Origin: Haemophilus_D parainfluenzae_AD
Lineage (GTDB): Bacteria; Pseudomonadota; Gammaproteobacteria; Enterobacterales; Pasteurellaceae
Reading direction: 5' to 3' (one strand)
Assembly: GCF_001679325.1 (NCBI RefSeq)
Contig: NZ_LZMX01000010.1
Length of the DNA stretch: 54,950 nucleotides
Position numbers and translations under genes: made by a program. The notes beneath the pieces are model-generated. The model was not told the DNA's origin. It was given only the letters and a program-made list of their open reading frames with translations, and ran no database searches. This document shows positions 32,936 through 41,300 of this stretch, piece after piece (position 1 is the first letter of the stretch; each line of letters begins with the position of its first letter).

Positions 32936-34993
32936 TTAAAATCTTAACTCGGTAGAAAGTCCAATTTGACGTTCCGGCTGACGGGTAATGTCGCCTGAGC
33001 GCGGTACGAGTAAGATATCTTTGCGTGAGTTAAGCACGTTGTCGGCATAAAGCGTGATTCTGGCATACTTAAAGTCGTACGCTAAATAAACATCTAGTTG
33101 GTCATAATGCCCTACTTTACCATTGGCTAAGTTGTCGGCAGTGGAATAATAACTGCTGTTGTAGCTGTAATTGGTGCCAATTTCTAGGTGGTCAAGAAGA
33201 CGATAATTGGCCCCCAGTTTTCCACTAAAACTTGGTGCACGAGCGAGTTTATTCCCTTCAATGCCGCTGTTTGGATAACGTTTGATATCGGTTTTTAACA
33301 TCCCGATGCCAGCATTGAGTGCCAGTTTCTCCGTGGCCTGCCATTCGGTATTTATTTCCGCACCATAGGTAACGACTTTATCGGCATTGCGGATCACGAT
33401 GGAATTCGGACCAAGGGTGAACGGTAACTGCATGTCTTTGTAGTCGTTATAGAATAGGTTGCTATTAATGCGTAGGCGTTTATCTGTGGATATCCAACGA
33501 TGATAAAGTTCGTAGTTCCAGACATATTCTGCGTCATATTCATAGCTGGTATACGGAACACCGAAAGTCACACCGGCACCACCCGGGTTGTAACCTTTGC
33601 CTACTTTAAAGCCTAAGCGTTGATTATCGTTAATTTTCCATGCAATGTCTGCTTTTGGCAGGAAGACATAATATTTTTTATCCCGGTTGATGGAAAACAT
33701 CGCACTTTTGCCTTTACGCTGATGATGTTCCTGTTCATAGCGAGCAGAAAGCGTCAATTCAAACGGAATATCAGGTGTAAAGGTAATTTCACCAAAGGCC
33801 GCCTTGGTTTTCGTTTTATCATTAAAATTTGTCGTAATCGGTGTGCGAGCAATGCGTCCATTAAGCATCGTAACACTTTCATCTTGTTTCGCATTGAAAT
33901 AGAACAAACCGAATAAACCACGGTATTTTTCGCTTTCGTATTTTACAATGGGTTCAATTTGGAATTCATTGCCATCAACGCGAGCTGGAACACCTCGACG
34001 ATTTGGCGGCAATGCGGTGTTGAATGGCGAAGTCGTTTTTCTATCGTGAATAAAGTGGGTGTAAACCAATTTATTTTCCCATTTCCAACGATCTGAGAGT
34101 TGATAGCCAATGTCCCAAATGGTACTCGCAGAGCGTGTTTGGAATACCGGACGTTCCGGCGTGTAACGTGGTGAATTAGGTTGTAACTCTGTTTCGCTTT
34201 GTGGGGCTCGCGCGTTTAAATGATTGAACGTTAAACGGCTATAGAGATCCGGCAATGCAGATGGGGTCCACAGTAATTTGGCGCGGGTGTTGGTGGCTTT
34301 AAACCAACGTGGGTTACCGACGGGATCATAATGCGGTAAATCCACAGCGGTTTCCCGTTGTTGATGATCTACGCTTAAACGAAACGCCAATTCATCTTTC
34401 ACGACAGGACCGGAAATCAGGGCGGCTGTTTGTGCCAATCGATGATTCCCCATATTTAATTTCGCAGCACCTTCCCATTCTTGCGTTGGATCATTGCTGG
34501 TCATTACCACAGCACCGGCAATGGCGTTACGCCCTTGGGCATAGCTTTGAGCTCCACGATAAATTTCTACTTGTTTCATATCCCACAGGGATTTTGTACC
34601 GAACGCCAGTTCATTATAGCTAGAAGTTCTACCATCAATTTGCATGTTTAAACGTGGACGTGAACCGGCAAAAAATGCCACCGCACCTACTGCTGGACCG
34701 GAACCGTCAACGCCGCGCACTGTAGGTAAATCATTGCCCAAGCCGGTGTCTGAAATATTTACATCGCGTTTTAATAATTGGGTAGCAGACAGTAAATTGG
34801 CTTCTCGTTTGAGTTGATCGGTTGTTACCACTGAGGTGCTTGAACCAGTAGTAGACTGATTTCGCTCAAATTTTTCACCTACCACAGTAATTTCATCCAA
34901 CGTTATTGTATTATTTTCAGCGTAGGCAGAAAGAGAATAAATATTCAGTATACAAAGACTAATCAAACTTAATTGTGGGGTTGGTTTTTTCAT
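32936..34993 (-). CDS. TonB-dependent siderophore receptor, FyuA-like
   Basis: A 685-residue outer-membrane receptor. The signal peptide ends at LSAYA; the TonB box is DEITVVG; the plug domain has LPTVRGVDGSG and VEIYRGAQSYAQGRNAIAGAVV; a 22-strand barrel follows, ending in the terminal Phe of GLSTELRF. Parts of the barrel (GFKVGKGYNPGG, YELYHRWISTDKRLRINSNLFYNDYKDMQL, YADNVLNSRKDIL) follow the pattern of FyuA and related hydroxamate/phenolate receptors. The ligand is not known; the neighbouring YbtPQX-like genes suggest a ferric siderophore of the yersiniabactin type. It is the first gene of the operon, with AGGAG before the ATG, divergent from a TetR-type regulator. Confidence 0.85.
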   Translation of the reverse strand: MKKPTPQLSLISLCILNIYSLSAYAENNTITLDEITVVGEKFERNQSTTGSSTSVVTTDQLKREANLLSATQLLKRDVNISDTGLGNDLPTVRGVDGSGPAVGAVAFFAGSRPRLNMQIDGRTSSYNELAFGTKSLWDMKQVEIYRGAQSYAQGRNAIAGAVVMTSNDPTQEWEGAAKLNMGNHRLAQTAALISGPVVKDELAFRLSVDHQQRETAVDLPHYDPVGNPRWFKATNTRAKLLWTPSALPDLYSRLTFNHLNARAPQSETELQPNSPRYTPERPVFQTRSASTIWDIGYQLSDRWKWENKLVYTHFIHDRKTTSPFNTALPPNRRGVPARVDGNEFQIEPIVKYESEKYRGLFGLFYFNAKQDESVTMLNGRIARTPITTNFNDKTKTKAAFGEITFTPDIPFELTLSARYEQEHHQRKGKSAMFSINRDKKYYVFLPKADIAWKINDNQRLGFKVGKGYNPGGAGVTFGVPYTSYEYDAEYVWNYELYHRWISTDKRLRINSNLFYNDYKDMQLPFTLGPNSIVIRNADKVVTYGAEINTEWQATEKLALNAGIGMLKTDIKRYPNSGIEGNKLARAPSFSGKLGANYRLLDHLEIGTNYSYNSSYYSTADNLANGKVGHYDQLDVYLAYDFKYARITLYADNVLNSRKDILLVPRSGDITRQPERQIGLSTELRF

Positions 34994-35023
34994 TGGTTCT
35001 CCTATTATTAATTTTTAATTGTG

Positions 35024-35061
35024 GTTTACACTTTTTGCTATTAATAATTAATAGTGTAAAC
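35024..35061. promoter_or_regulatory. Inverted-repeat operator candidate between the receptor operon and tetR
   Basis: GTTTACACT (35024-35032) is repeated exactly inverted at 35053-35061, and a 15-base palindrome TATTAATAATTAATA fills 35039-35053. It lies 31-68 bases before the receptor ATG, where a repressor would cover the promoter. The most likely ligand is the neighbouring TetR protein. Confidence 0.6.
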
Positions 35062-35076
35062 TTAACATAGTTATCA

Positions 35077-35103
35077 TGAGAAAGTAAATAATAATTTTTC
35101 TCA
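35077..35103. promoter_or_regulatory. Second inverted repeat, just upstream of the tetR promoter
   Basis: TGAGAAA (35077-35083) and TTTCTCA (35097-35103) are exact inverted arms 13 bases apart, ending 10 bases before the tetR -35. It could be an autoregulatory site or, with its A+T-rich centre, a weak Fur-type site; I cannot decide. Confidence 0.4.
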
Positions 35104-35113
35104 AATGAAGTCT

Positions 35114-35141
35114 TTGACAATTTAATACTTTAGACTATGTT
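35114..35141 (+). promoter_or_regulatory. Promoter of the TetR-type regulator
   Basis: Consensus TTGACA at 35114-35119, 16 bases, then TATGTT at 35136-35141. The in-frame ATG at 35137 is part of this -10 element and therefore cannot be a start codon on this transcript. Confidence 0.6.
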
Positions 35142-35163
35142 ATTGCTACCTAAGGAGTTGGTT

Positions 35164-35730
35164 ATGAAAAAAGGTGTTTTACTAAAACAGATTGCGACTA
35201 AATTGTTTTATGAACAAGGCTGGGTATTAACCTCTGTAGCAGAAATTTGTCGGGTAGCAGATGTAAGTCGAGTAACGTTTTATAAATATTTTCCTACTAA
35301 GCAGGCACTTGTGAAGTGTATCTTTGAAGAACAGAAAAATAAGATGCGAGAAGATTTTGATAATTTGCTAGATACTCAATCAGATCTAAGTCAAATTATT
35401 ACAAAAATTTTATCAATGCAGCAAGATTCTATGGAAACGTTATACTCAGTACCAGTCTTACATGATTTACATCACGAACAGGATAGAGAATTACGGGATT
35501 TTTTTAAAGAAATGGAAGAAGAGAAGTATCAATACATGCATTATTTTTTTGGTACTTTACAAAAACGCAAGATTATCCGTGATGATTTCCCTGTCATGTT
35601 AATTGATCTTTTTATTCAAAAAATAGATGAAATATTAAATTCTGCCAGCCTCCAATTCTACTATAAAGGAAGAGAGCAAAAGCTTTTTAAAGATGTATTA
35701 CAACTTTTTATGTGTGGTATTAGATATTGA
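35164..35730 (+). CDS. TetR-type transcriptional regulator
   Basis: A 188-residue regulator with the TetR N-terminal helix-turn-helix (IATKLFYEQGWVLTSVAEICRVADVSRVTFYKYFPTKQALV) and an all-helical ligand domain of unknown specificity. The start is ATG 35164 with AAGGAG six bases upstream. It is divergent from the siderophore-uptake operon, and two inverted repeats lie between them, so it likely controls that operon. Yersiniabactin systems use an AraC-type regulator (YbtA) instead; a TetR protein in this place is unusual and might sense the siderophore or another signal. Confidence 0.85.
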   Translation: MKKGVLLKQIATKLFYEQGWVLTSVAEICRVADVSRVTFYKYFPTKQALVKCIFEEQKNKMREDFDNLLDTQSDLSQIITKILSMQQDSMETLYSVPVLHDLHHEQDRELRDFFKEMEEEKYQYMHYFFGTLQKRKIIRDDFPVMLIDLFIQKIDEILNSASLQFYYKGREQKLFKDVLQLFMCGIRY

Positions 35731-35772
35731 TAGATGATTGTTTTTATATTTATTTGTACTTAGCCTAAAAAG

Positions 35773-35794
35773 AAACACGGAATTAACCGTGTTT
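35773..35794. terminator. Convergent terminator of tetR and the virK-like gene
   Basis: AAACACGG and CCGTGTTT form a perfect stem around AATTAA. The hairpin overlaps the last codons and stop of the minus-strand gene. Confidence 0.65.
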
Positions 35795-36673
35795 ACTTTC
35801 AAAATTTGAAATATTCTTGGACATTTCATCCAACATTTCATAACGTTTTCGGTACATGGAGCGTTTTTTGCTGGCGATTTCTTCGAGTGGTTTGCGAGCG
35901 CTTTCGAGGGGTAATTGCCAATATTGACCTTTTAATTGACCTTGGTTTTCCTGCCAAAATTCATCGTAGTTGAATAGAATTTTACTGCGAGCAGATAAAC
36001 GGTATTTACCTTGTGACGTGTGAGGGATACCGATTAATTCACATTGCCATTTTTCAGCTAACAAGCGGAAAACATTCATCAACATAAACATTGGACGAAC
36101 ACCGTGTAATTCTTTTGTGGCTTGTTTCACGGCTTCTTGAGCGTCTTCATAAGAGGGCCCTTGAATAGAGGCAATAAGTAACTTATTTGGTTTTAAGAAG
36201 GTGAAAGATGCGTCATAGATGCTACGCCCATTATTGTCTTTTAAGTTAATGGAAAAATAACCTTCAAAAGGATCAATTTGGTTGATATTGAAATAAATAC
36301 CAAGTTGATCTGTTAATTGTGCTAATAAAAGAGATTTTTCTTGTAGTAGTTTTTTGCAAAATTCTACGCCCATTTTTTCTTCAAGCATCAACAGATTATT
36401 GATAATGGCATTGAGTCGATCTGTTGCGGAAAAACGTTTGTCACAATAGGTTGCGAGCAATGCATTAAAACGATATGGATTTTGTTGAAAAAGCGGAATC
36501 CAGGTTTGATTATCATTTAAGAAATCAACCAAAGCATCACATTGTTTTTTAAATAAAAATTTGCGTCCGTAATAACGGGCTTTATCCCTTAATTGTTTTT
36601 TTAATGGATGATTGCAAGAATTGGGTAGTAATTCTTGAAAGGTCGCGAAAGTAATAGTTTGTTTTGCTGTCAT
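35783..36673 (-). CDS. VirK/YbjX family protein (DUF535)
   Basis: A 296-residue soluble protein of the DUF535 family (VirK of Shigella and Salmonella, YbjX of E. coli). Typical stretches are DPFEGYFSINLKDNNGRSIYDASFTF, IASIQGPSYEDAQEAVKQATKELHGVRPMFMLMN and RLSARSKILFNYDEFWQENQGQ. Family members have been tied to virulence-factor surface display and antimicrobial-peptide resistance, without a known biochemical activity. It stands alone, divergent from lon; two uptake signals (36682-36690 and 36737-36745, opposite orientation) lie in its upstream region. Confidence 0.8.
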   Translation of the reverse strand: MTAKQTITFATFQELLPNSCNHPLKKQLRDKARYYGRKFLFKKQCDALVDFLNDNQTWIPLFQQNPYRFNALLATYCDKRFSATDRLNAIINNLLMLEEKMGVEFCKKLLQEKSLLLAQLTDQLGIYFNINQIDPFEGYFSINLKDNNGRSIYDASFTFLKPNKLLIASIQGPSYEDAQEAVKQATKELHGVRPMFMLMNVFRLLAEKWQCELIGIPHTSQGKYRLSARSKILFNYDEFWQENQGQLKGQYWQLPLESARKPLEEIASKKRSMYRKRYEMLDEMSKNISNFESKHG

Positions 36674-36843
36674 AATGGATAAAGTGCGGTTATTTTTTCA
36701 AACGTTTTTTATTGGGTAAAATCATGCTGATTTTTGACCGCACTTATTGTACCTGTATTCCATGGTTTTTCCAATTAAGCATCAATAAAGGTGGTTCTTT
36801 ACTTGCCTATTTCTCGATTTGTCCTTAATATGCCAAATCCTAC

Positions 36844-36871
36844 CTTGAATTTATGCAACTCATCCCCATAT
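36844..36871 (+). promoter_or_regulatory. Heat-shock (sigma32) promoter of lon
   Basis: CTTGAA at 36844-36849, 14 bases, CCCCATAT at 36864-36871: a full match to the sigma32 consensus (CTTGAA, 13-15 bases, CCCCATnT), 37 bases before the lon ATG. Confidence 0.88.
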
Positions 36872-36908
36872 TCAATGAATTATTAGAATTGATGTAAGAG
36901 AGATAATT

Positions 36909-39326
36909 ATGAACGCCAAAAGAACTCAACAACGTACACTTCCTGTATTGCCATTACGGGATGTCGTCGTTTTCCCTTATATGGTGATGCCACTTTTTGT
37001 TGGGCGCGCAAAATCGATTAGTGCCCTTGATGAAGCCATGAATGAGGGCAAACAATTATTATTGGTGTCACAAAAGCAAGCGGATTTAGAAGAACCTACC
37101 GTTGACGATGTATTCGATGTCGGGACAATTGCGAATATTATTCAATTATTAAAATTGCCAGACGGCACGGTGAAAGTGTTAGTGGAAGGGCAACAACGCG
37201 CGAAAATTAATCAATTAAATGATGGTGAAGACCATTTTTCAGCGGAAGTCACACCGATTGAGACCACGTTTGGTGATGAAAAAGAATTAGATGTAGTGAA
37301 GGCAGCCGTTTTAAATGAATTTGAAAGCTATCTTCAACTTAATAAAAAAATCCCTGCAGACGTTTTAGGGGCATTACAACGCATTGATGATGCCGATCGT
37401 TTAGCAGATACTATGGCGGCGCATATTCCAGTGACTGTTCGCCATAAACAAAGCGTGTTAGAACTGGCAGACGTGCAAGAGCGTTTGGAATACTTGCTTG
37501 GCATGATGGAATCTGAAGCAGATATTCTTCAAGTTGAAAAACGTATTCGTGGTCGTGTAAAAAAACAAATGGAGAAAAGCCAACGTAACTATTATCTTAG
37601 CGAACAAATTAAAGCGATTCGCAAAGAAATGGACGAAGGCGAAAGCGAAGATACCATTGATGAAGTTGAACAACTTCGTCAAAAGGTTGATGCGGCAGGT
37701 ATGCCGGCAGATGTACGCGAAAAAGTAGAGAGCGAGTTACAAAAACTTAAAATGATGTCAGCGATGTCTGCTGAAGCAACGGTGGTGCGTAGCTATGTTG
37801 AGTGGATGCTTCAAGTACCATGGCATAAACGCACTAAAGTGAAGAAAGATATCGCAAAAGCACAACAGGTTTTAGATGCGGATCACTACGGTTTAGAACG
37901 TGTGAAAGAACGCATTTTAGAATACCTTGCAGTGCAAGCACGTTTAAACAAAATCAAAGGTCCAATCCTTTGCTTAGTAGGACCGCCGGGGGTGGGTAAA
38001 ACCTCATTAGGTCAATCTATTGCTAATGCAACAGGCCGTAAATATGTGCGTATGGCATTAGGTGGGGTACGTGATGAAGCAGAAATTCGTGGTCATCGTA
38101 AAACCTATATTGGTGCATTGCCGGGTAAATTGATTCAAAAAATGGCAAAAGTTGGCGTGAAAAACCCACTCTTCTTGCTTGATGAAATTGATAAAATGTC
38201 TTCGGATATGCGTGGTGATCCTGCATCAGCCTTGTTAGAAGTGCTTGATCCTGAACAAAATACTACCTTCAATGATCACTATCTTGAAGTAGATTACGAT
38301 TTGTCTGATGTGATGTTTGTGGCAACTTCAAACTCCATGAATATTCCAGGTCCATTGTTAGATCGTATGGAAGTGATTCGTCTTTCTGGTTATACCGAAG
38401 ATGAAAAACTCAATATTGCGATGCGTCATTTGTTACAAAAACAAATTGAACGTAATGGATTGAAAAAAGGTGAATTAACCATCGAAGAAAATGCCATTTT
38501 AGATATTATTCGTTATTACACTCGTGAAGCAGGTGTGCGTGGATTAGAGCGTGAGATCTCTAAAATCTGTCGTAAAGCGGTGAAGAATTTATTAGTCAAT
38601 CCAAAAGTAAAATCTATTACCGTGAATTCAGACAACTTGCATGACTATCTTGGTGTGAAACGTTTTGAATTCGGTAAAGCGGATACCCAAAACCGTGTGG
38701 GCGAAGTAACAGGCCTTGCGTGGACAGAAGTGGGCGGTGATTTACTGACCATTGAAACGGCTTCAGTAGTAGGTAAAGGTAAATTAACCTTCACCGGTTC
38801 ATTAGGCGATGTGATGAAAGAATCTATCCAAGCAGCGATGACCGTAGTACGTGCGCGTGCGGAGAAATTGGGTATCAATTCTGAATTCCATGAAAAACGT
38901 GATATTCACATTCATGTGCCAGATGGTGCGACACCGAAAGATGGTCCAAGTGCAGGTATCGCAATGTGTACTGCATTGGTTTCTTGCTTAACGGGTAACC
39001 CAGTGCGTGCCGATGTCGCGATGACCGGTGAAATTAGCCTGCGCGGTAAAGTATTACCAATTGGCGGATTAAAAGAAAAATTACTTGCGGCACATCGTGG
39101 TGGTATTAAAACTGTATTGATTCCAAAAGATAACGTGAAAGATTTGGAAGAAATCCCAGATAACGTGAAAGAAAATCTTGCGATTCATTCGGTAGAAACC
39201 ATTGATGAAGTGTTAGGCTTAGCGTTAGAGAATCCACCGGAAGGTATTGAATTCGTGAAAGTGGAAACGAAAGCGAAAGCACCACGCCGTAAAGCTGCGA
39301 CTAAAACAGCAAGAGCGGTCAATTAA
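36909..39326 (+). CDS. lon: ATP-dependent protease Lon
   Basis: Lon degrades misfolded and short-lived regulatory proteins. The 805-residue protein has the N-terminal substrate domain (residues 1-300 with a coiled coil near 200-250), the AAA+ module with Walker A GPPGVGKT at 358-365 and Walker B FLLDEIDKM, and the protease domain with the Ser681-Lys724 dyad (DGPSAGIAM; GGLKEKLLAAHRGG). The C-terminus carries a basic tail (KAKAPRRKAATKTARAVN) longer than in E. coli. A consensus sigma32 promoter precedes it. Confidence 0.98.
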   Translation: MNAKRTQQRTLPVLPLRDVVVFPYMVMPLFVGRAKSISALDEAMNEGKQLLLVSQKQADLEEPTVDDVFDVGTIANIIQLLKLPDGTVKVLVEGQQRAKINQLNDGEDHFSAEVTPIETTFGDEKELDVVKAAVLNEFESYLQLNKKIPADVLGALQRIDDADRLADTMAAHIPVTVRHKQSVLELADVQERLEYLLGMMESEADILQVEKRIRGRVKKQMEKSQRNYYLSEQIKAIRKEMDEGESEDTIDEVEQLRQKVDAAGMPADVREKVESELQKLKMMSAMSAEATVVRSYVEWMLQVPWHKRTKVKKDIAKAQQVLDADHYGLERVKERILEYLAVQARLNKIKGPILCLVGPPGVGKTSLGQSIANATGRKYVRMALGGVRDEAEIRGHRKTYIGALPGKLIQKMAKVGVKNPLFLLDEIDKMSSDMRGDPASALLEVLDPEQNTTFNDHYLEVDYDLSDVMFVATSNSMNIPGPLLDRMEVIRLSGYTEDEKLNIAMRHLLQKQIERNGLKKGELTIEENAILDIIRYYTREAGVRGLEREISKICRKAVKNLLVNPKVKSITVNSDNLHDYLGVKRFEFGKADTQNRVGEVTGLAWTEVGGDLLTIETASVVGKGKLTFTGSLGDVMKESIQAAMTVVRARAEKLGINSEFHEKRDIHIHVPDGATPKDGPSAGIAMCTALVSCLTGNPVRADVAMTGEISLRGKVLPIGGLKEKLLAAHRGGIKTVLIPKDNVKDLEEIPDNVKENLAIHSVETIDEVLGLALENPPEGIEFVKVETKAKAPRRKAATKTARAVN

Positions 39327-39338
39327 TGACTCATTTTT

Positions 39339-39364
39339 AGGGCTTGTGAAAACAAGCCCTTTTG
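39339..39364 (+). terminator. Terminator of lon
   Basis: GGGCTTGT and ACAAGCCC pair around GAAA, followed by TTTTGACTTTT. It ends 10 bases before the hemW ATG. Confidence 0.8.
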
Positions 39365-39374
39365 ACTTTTAATT

Positions 39375-40523
39375 ATGCAAAAATTTCCCCCTCTTTCCCT
39401 TTATGTGCATATTCCCTGGTGTGTGCAGAAATGCCCTTATTGTGATTTCAATTCGCATGCACAGAAAGGCGCAATTCCTGAACAAGAATATGTGCAACAT
39501 CTGATCGCCGATCTGGAGGCAGATTTAAAGAAATATCAGACGAGTATTCAAAACCGTCCACTTCATTCAATTTTTATTGGTGGTGGTACGCCAAGTTTAT
39601 TTTCAGCGAAAAGCATCAAGTTGCTATTAGCAGAAATTAAACGTCGTATTCCTTTTTCAGAGAATATTGAAATTACTATGGAGGCCAATCCTGGCACGGT
39701 GGAAGCGGAGCGTTTTAAAGGTTATGTAGATGCCGGTGTAACACGTATTTCCATGGGCATTCAAAGTTTTAATGACGATAAATTACAACGTTTAGGGCGA
39801 ATTCATAATGCGGCGGAGGCTAAAAGTGCGGTCAATTTGGCGAAAGTTTCTGGGTTAAAAAGTTTCAATTTGGATTTAATGCACGGCTTGCCAAATCAAA
39901 CGCTTGAGGAAGCCTTAGATGATTTACGACAAGCTATTGAGCTTGCTCCACCTCACCTTTCTTGGTATCAACTCACGATTGAACCCAATACCATGTTTGC
40001 TTATCGTCCGCCTACATTGCCGGATGATGATGAGCTTTGGGATATTTTTGAGCAAGGACATCAACTTTTAATCGAAGCAGGTTATCAGCAATATGAAACA
40101 TCCGCTTATGCAAAACCGGGTTTTCAATGTCAGCATAATTTGAATTATTGGCGATTCGGGGATTATTTGGCTATAGGTTGCGGTGCCCATGGAAAACTGA
40201 CTTTTCCTGATGGCGATATTTTACGTTTTTCTAAAACGAAGCATCCAAAGGGCTACTTGCGTGGTGAATACCTTTATGAAGAAAAAAACGTGGAAAAAAA
40301 TGACCGCGCTTTTGAGTTCTTTATGAATCGCTTCCGCTTACTGGAAGCGGTACCAAAACAAGAGTTTGACCATTATACTGGGCTTTCGCAAAGTGCGGTC
40401 AAAAATCAAATTGATTTTGCCATTCAGCAGAATTATATCGTGGAAACACCGGATTTTTGGCAAATCACCAAACACGGAAAATTATTTTTGAATGAGCTGT
40501 TAGCGCTTTTTTTAGATGAATAA
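39375..40523 (+). CDS. hemW: Radical SAM haem chaperone HemW
   Basis: HemW (formerly HemN-like, YggW) binds haem and a 4Fe-4S cluster and is thought to deliver haem to respiratory enzymes; it is not a coproporphyrinogen oxidase. The 382-residue protein has the cluster motif CVQKCPYCDF near residue 16, the GGGTPSLF loop, EANPGTVE and the C-terminal HemN-like domain. It begins only 10 bases after the lon terminator and has no visible Shine-Dalgarno sequence, so translation initiation may be weak or the promoter may overlap the end of lon. Two uptake signals lie inside the gene. Confidence 0.93.
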   Translation: MQKFPPLSLYVHIPWCVQKCPYCDFNSHAQKGAIPEQEYVQHLIADLEADLKKYQTSIQNRPLHSIFIGGGTPSLFSAKSIKLLLAEIKRRIPFSENIEITMEANPGTVEAERFKGYVDAGVTRISMGIQSFNDDKLQRLGRIHNAAEAKSAVNLAKVSGLKSFNLDLMHGLPNQTLEEALDDLRQAIELAPPHLSWYQLTIEPNTMFAYRPPTLPDDDELWDIFEQGHQLLIEAGYQQYETSAYAKPGFQCQHNLNYWRFGDYLAIGCGAHGKLTFPDGDILRFSKTKHPKGYLRGEYLYEEKNVEKNDRAFEFFMNRFRLLEAVPKQEFDHYTGLSQSAVKNQIDFAIQQNYIVETPDFWQITKHGKLFLNELLALFLDE

Positions 40524-40588
40524 AATTTTTTCATCATGACAAATAAATTTTTACACTTGTTTATTTGACAGGGTCGTATTAAAGTAAA

Positions 40589-40600
40589 GTAAACGTTTAC
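40589..40600. promoter_or_regulatory. LacI/PurR-type operator before rpiA
   Basis: GTAAACGTTTAC is a perfect 12-base palindrome with the central AAACGTTT of LacI-family operators; the PurR consensus is ACGCAAACGTTTGCGT. It lies 22 bases before the rpiA ATG and 19 bases after a TTGACA (40565-40570), where a repressor would block initiation. Confidence 0.6.
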
Positions 40601-40621
40601 GTTGTTAAAAGGGAGAGAAAA

Positions 40622-41281
40622 ATGGACCAATTAGAAATGAAAAAATTAGCGGCCCGTGCGGCGTTAAAATATGTTAAGCCCGATACCATTGTTGGCGTGG
40701 GAAGTGGTTCCACAGTGAATTTTTTTATTGAAGCCTTAGGTGAATTAAAAGATCAAATTCAAGGCGCGGTAGCCGCATCTAAAGCGTCAGAAGAATTATT
40801 GCGTAAACAGGGCATTGAAGTATTCAGTGCTAACGATGTATCCAGTTTAGATATTTATGTGGATGGTGCAGATGAAATCAATCCACAAAAAATGATGATT
40901 AAAGGTGGCGGTGCAGCATTGACTCGCGAAAAAATTGTGGTGGCTTTAGCGAAAAAATTTATTTGTATTGTGGATTCTAGTAAACAAGTGGATGTGTTAG
41001 GTAGTACGTTCCCATTACCGGTAGAGGTCATTCCAATGGCACGTTCACAAGTTGGTCGTAAATTAGTTTCTCTTGGTGGTGCCCCAGAATATCGTGAAGG
41101 CGTGGTGACTGATAACGGCAACGTGATTTTAGATGTACATAATTTCGCGATTTTAAATCCGGTGGAAATGGAAAAAGAATTGAATAATGTCGCGGGTGTG
41201 GTAACAAATGGTATCTTTGCCTTACGTGGTGCGGATATTGTGATTGTTGGCACTCCAGACGGCGCAAAAGTTATTGATTAA
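40622..41281 (+). CDS. rpiA: Ribose-5-phosphate isomerase A
   Basis: RpiA interconverts ribose-5-phosphate and ribulose-5-phosphate in the pentose phosphate pathway. The 219-residue length equals E. coli RpiA. Motifs: GVGSGSTVNFFIEAL, the catalytic DGADEINPQKMMIKGGGAALTREKI, and the C-terminal GVVTNGIFALRGADIVIVGTPDG. AAAGGGAGAG precedes the ATG. serA starts 19 bases downstream with its own AAGGAAG, so the two form an rpiA-serA operon, an order also known in E. coli. Confidence 0.98.
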   Translation: MDQLEMKKLAARAALKYVKPDTIVGVGSGSTVNFFIEALGELKDQIQGAVAASKASEELLRKQGIEVFSANDVSSLDIYVDGADEINPQKMMIKGGGAALTREKIVVALAKKFICIVDSSKQVDVLGSTFPLPVEVIPMARSQVGRKLVSLGGAPEYREGVVTDNGNVILDVHNFAILNPVEMEKELNNVAGVVTNGIFALRGADIVIVGTPDGAKVID

Positions 41282-41300
41282 TAAAAATAAGGAAGCAAAC

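Noticed and set aside
35137..35163. Upstream ATG for the TetR regulator
   Set aside because: It forms part of the -10 element of the likely promoter; ATG 35164 has AAGGAG at the right distance.
36682..36745. Uptake-signal pair upstream of the virK-like gene as a terminator
   Set aside because: The arms are 46 bases apart with no T run, and no gene ends there.
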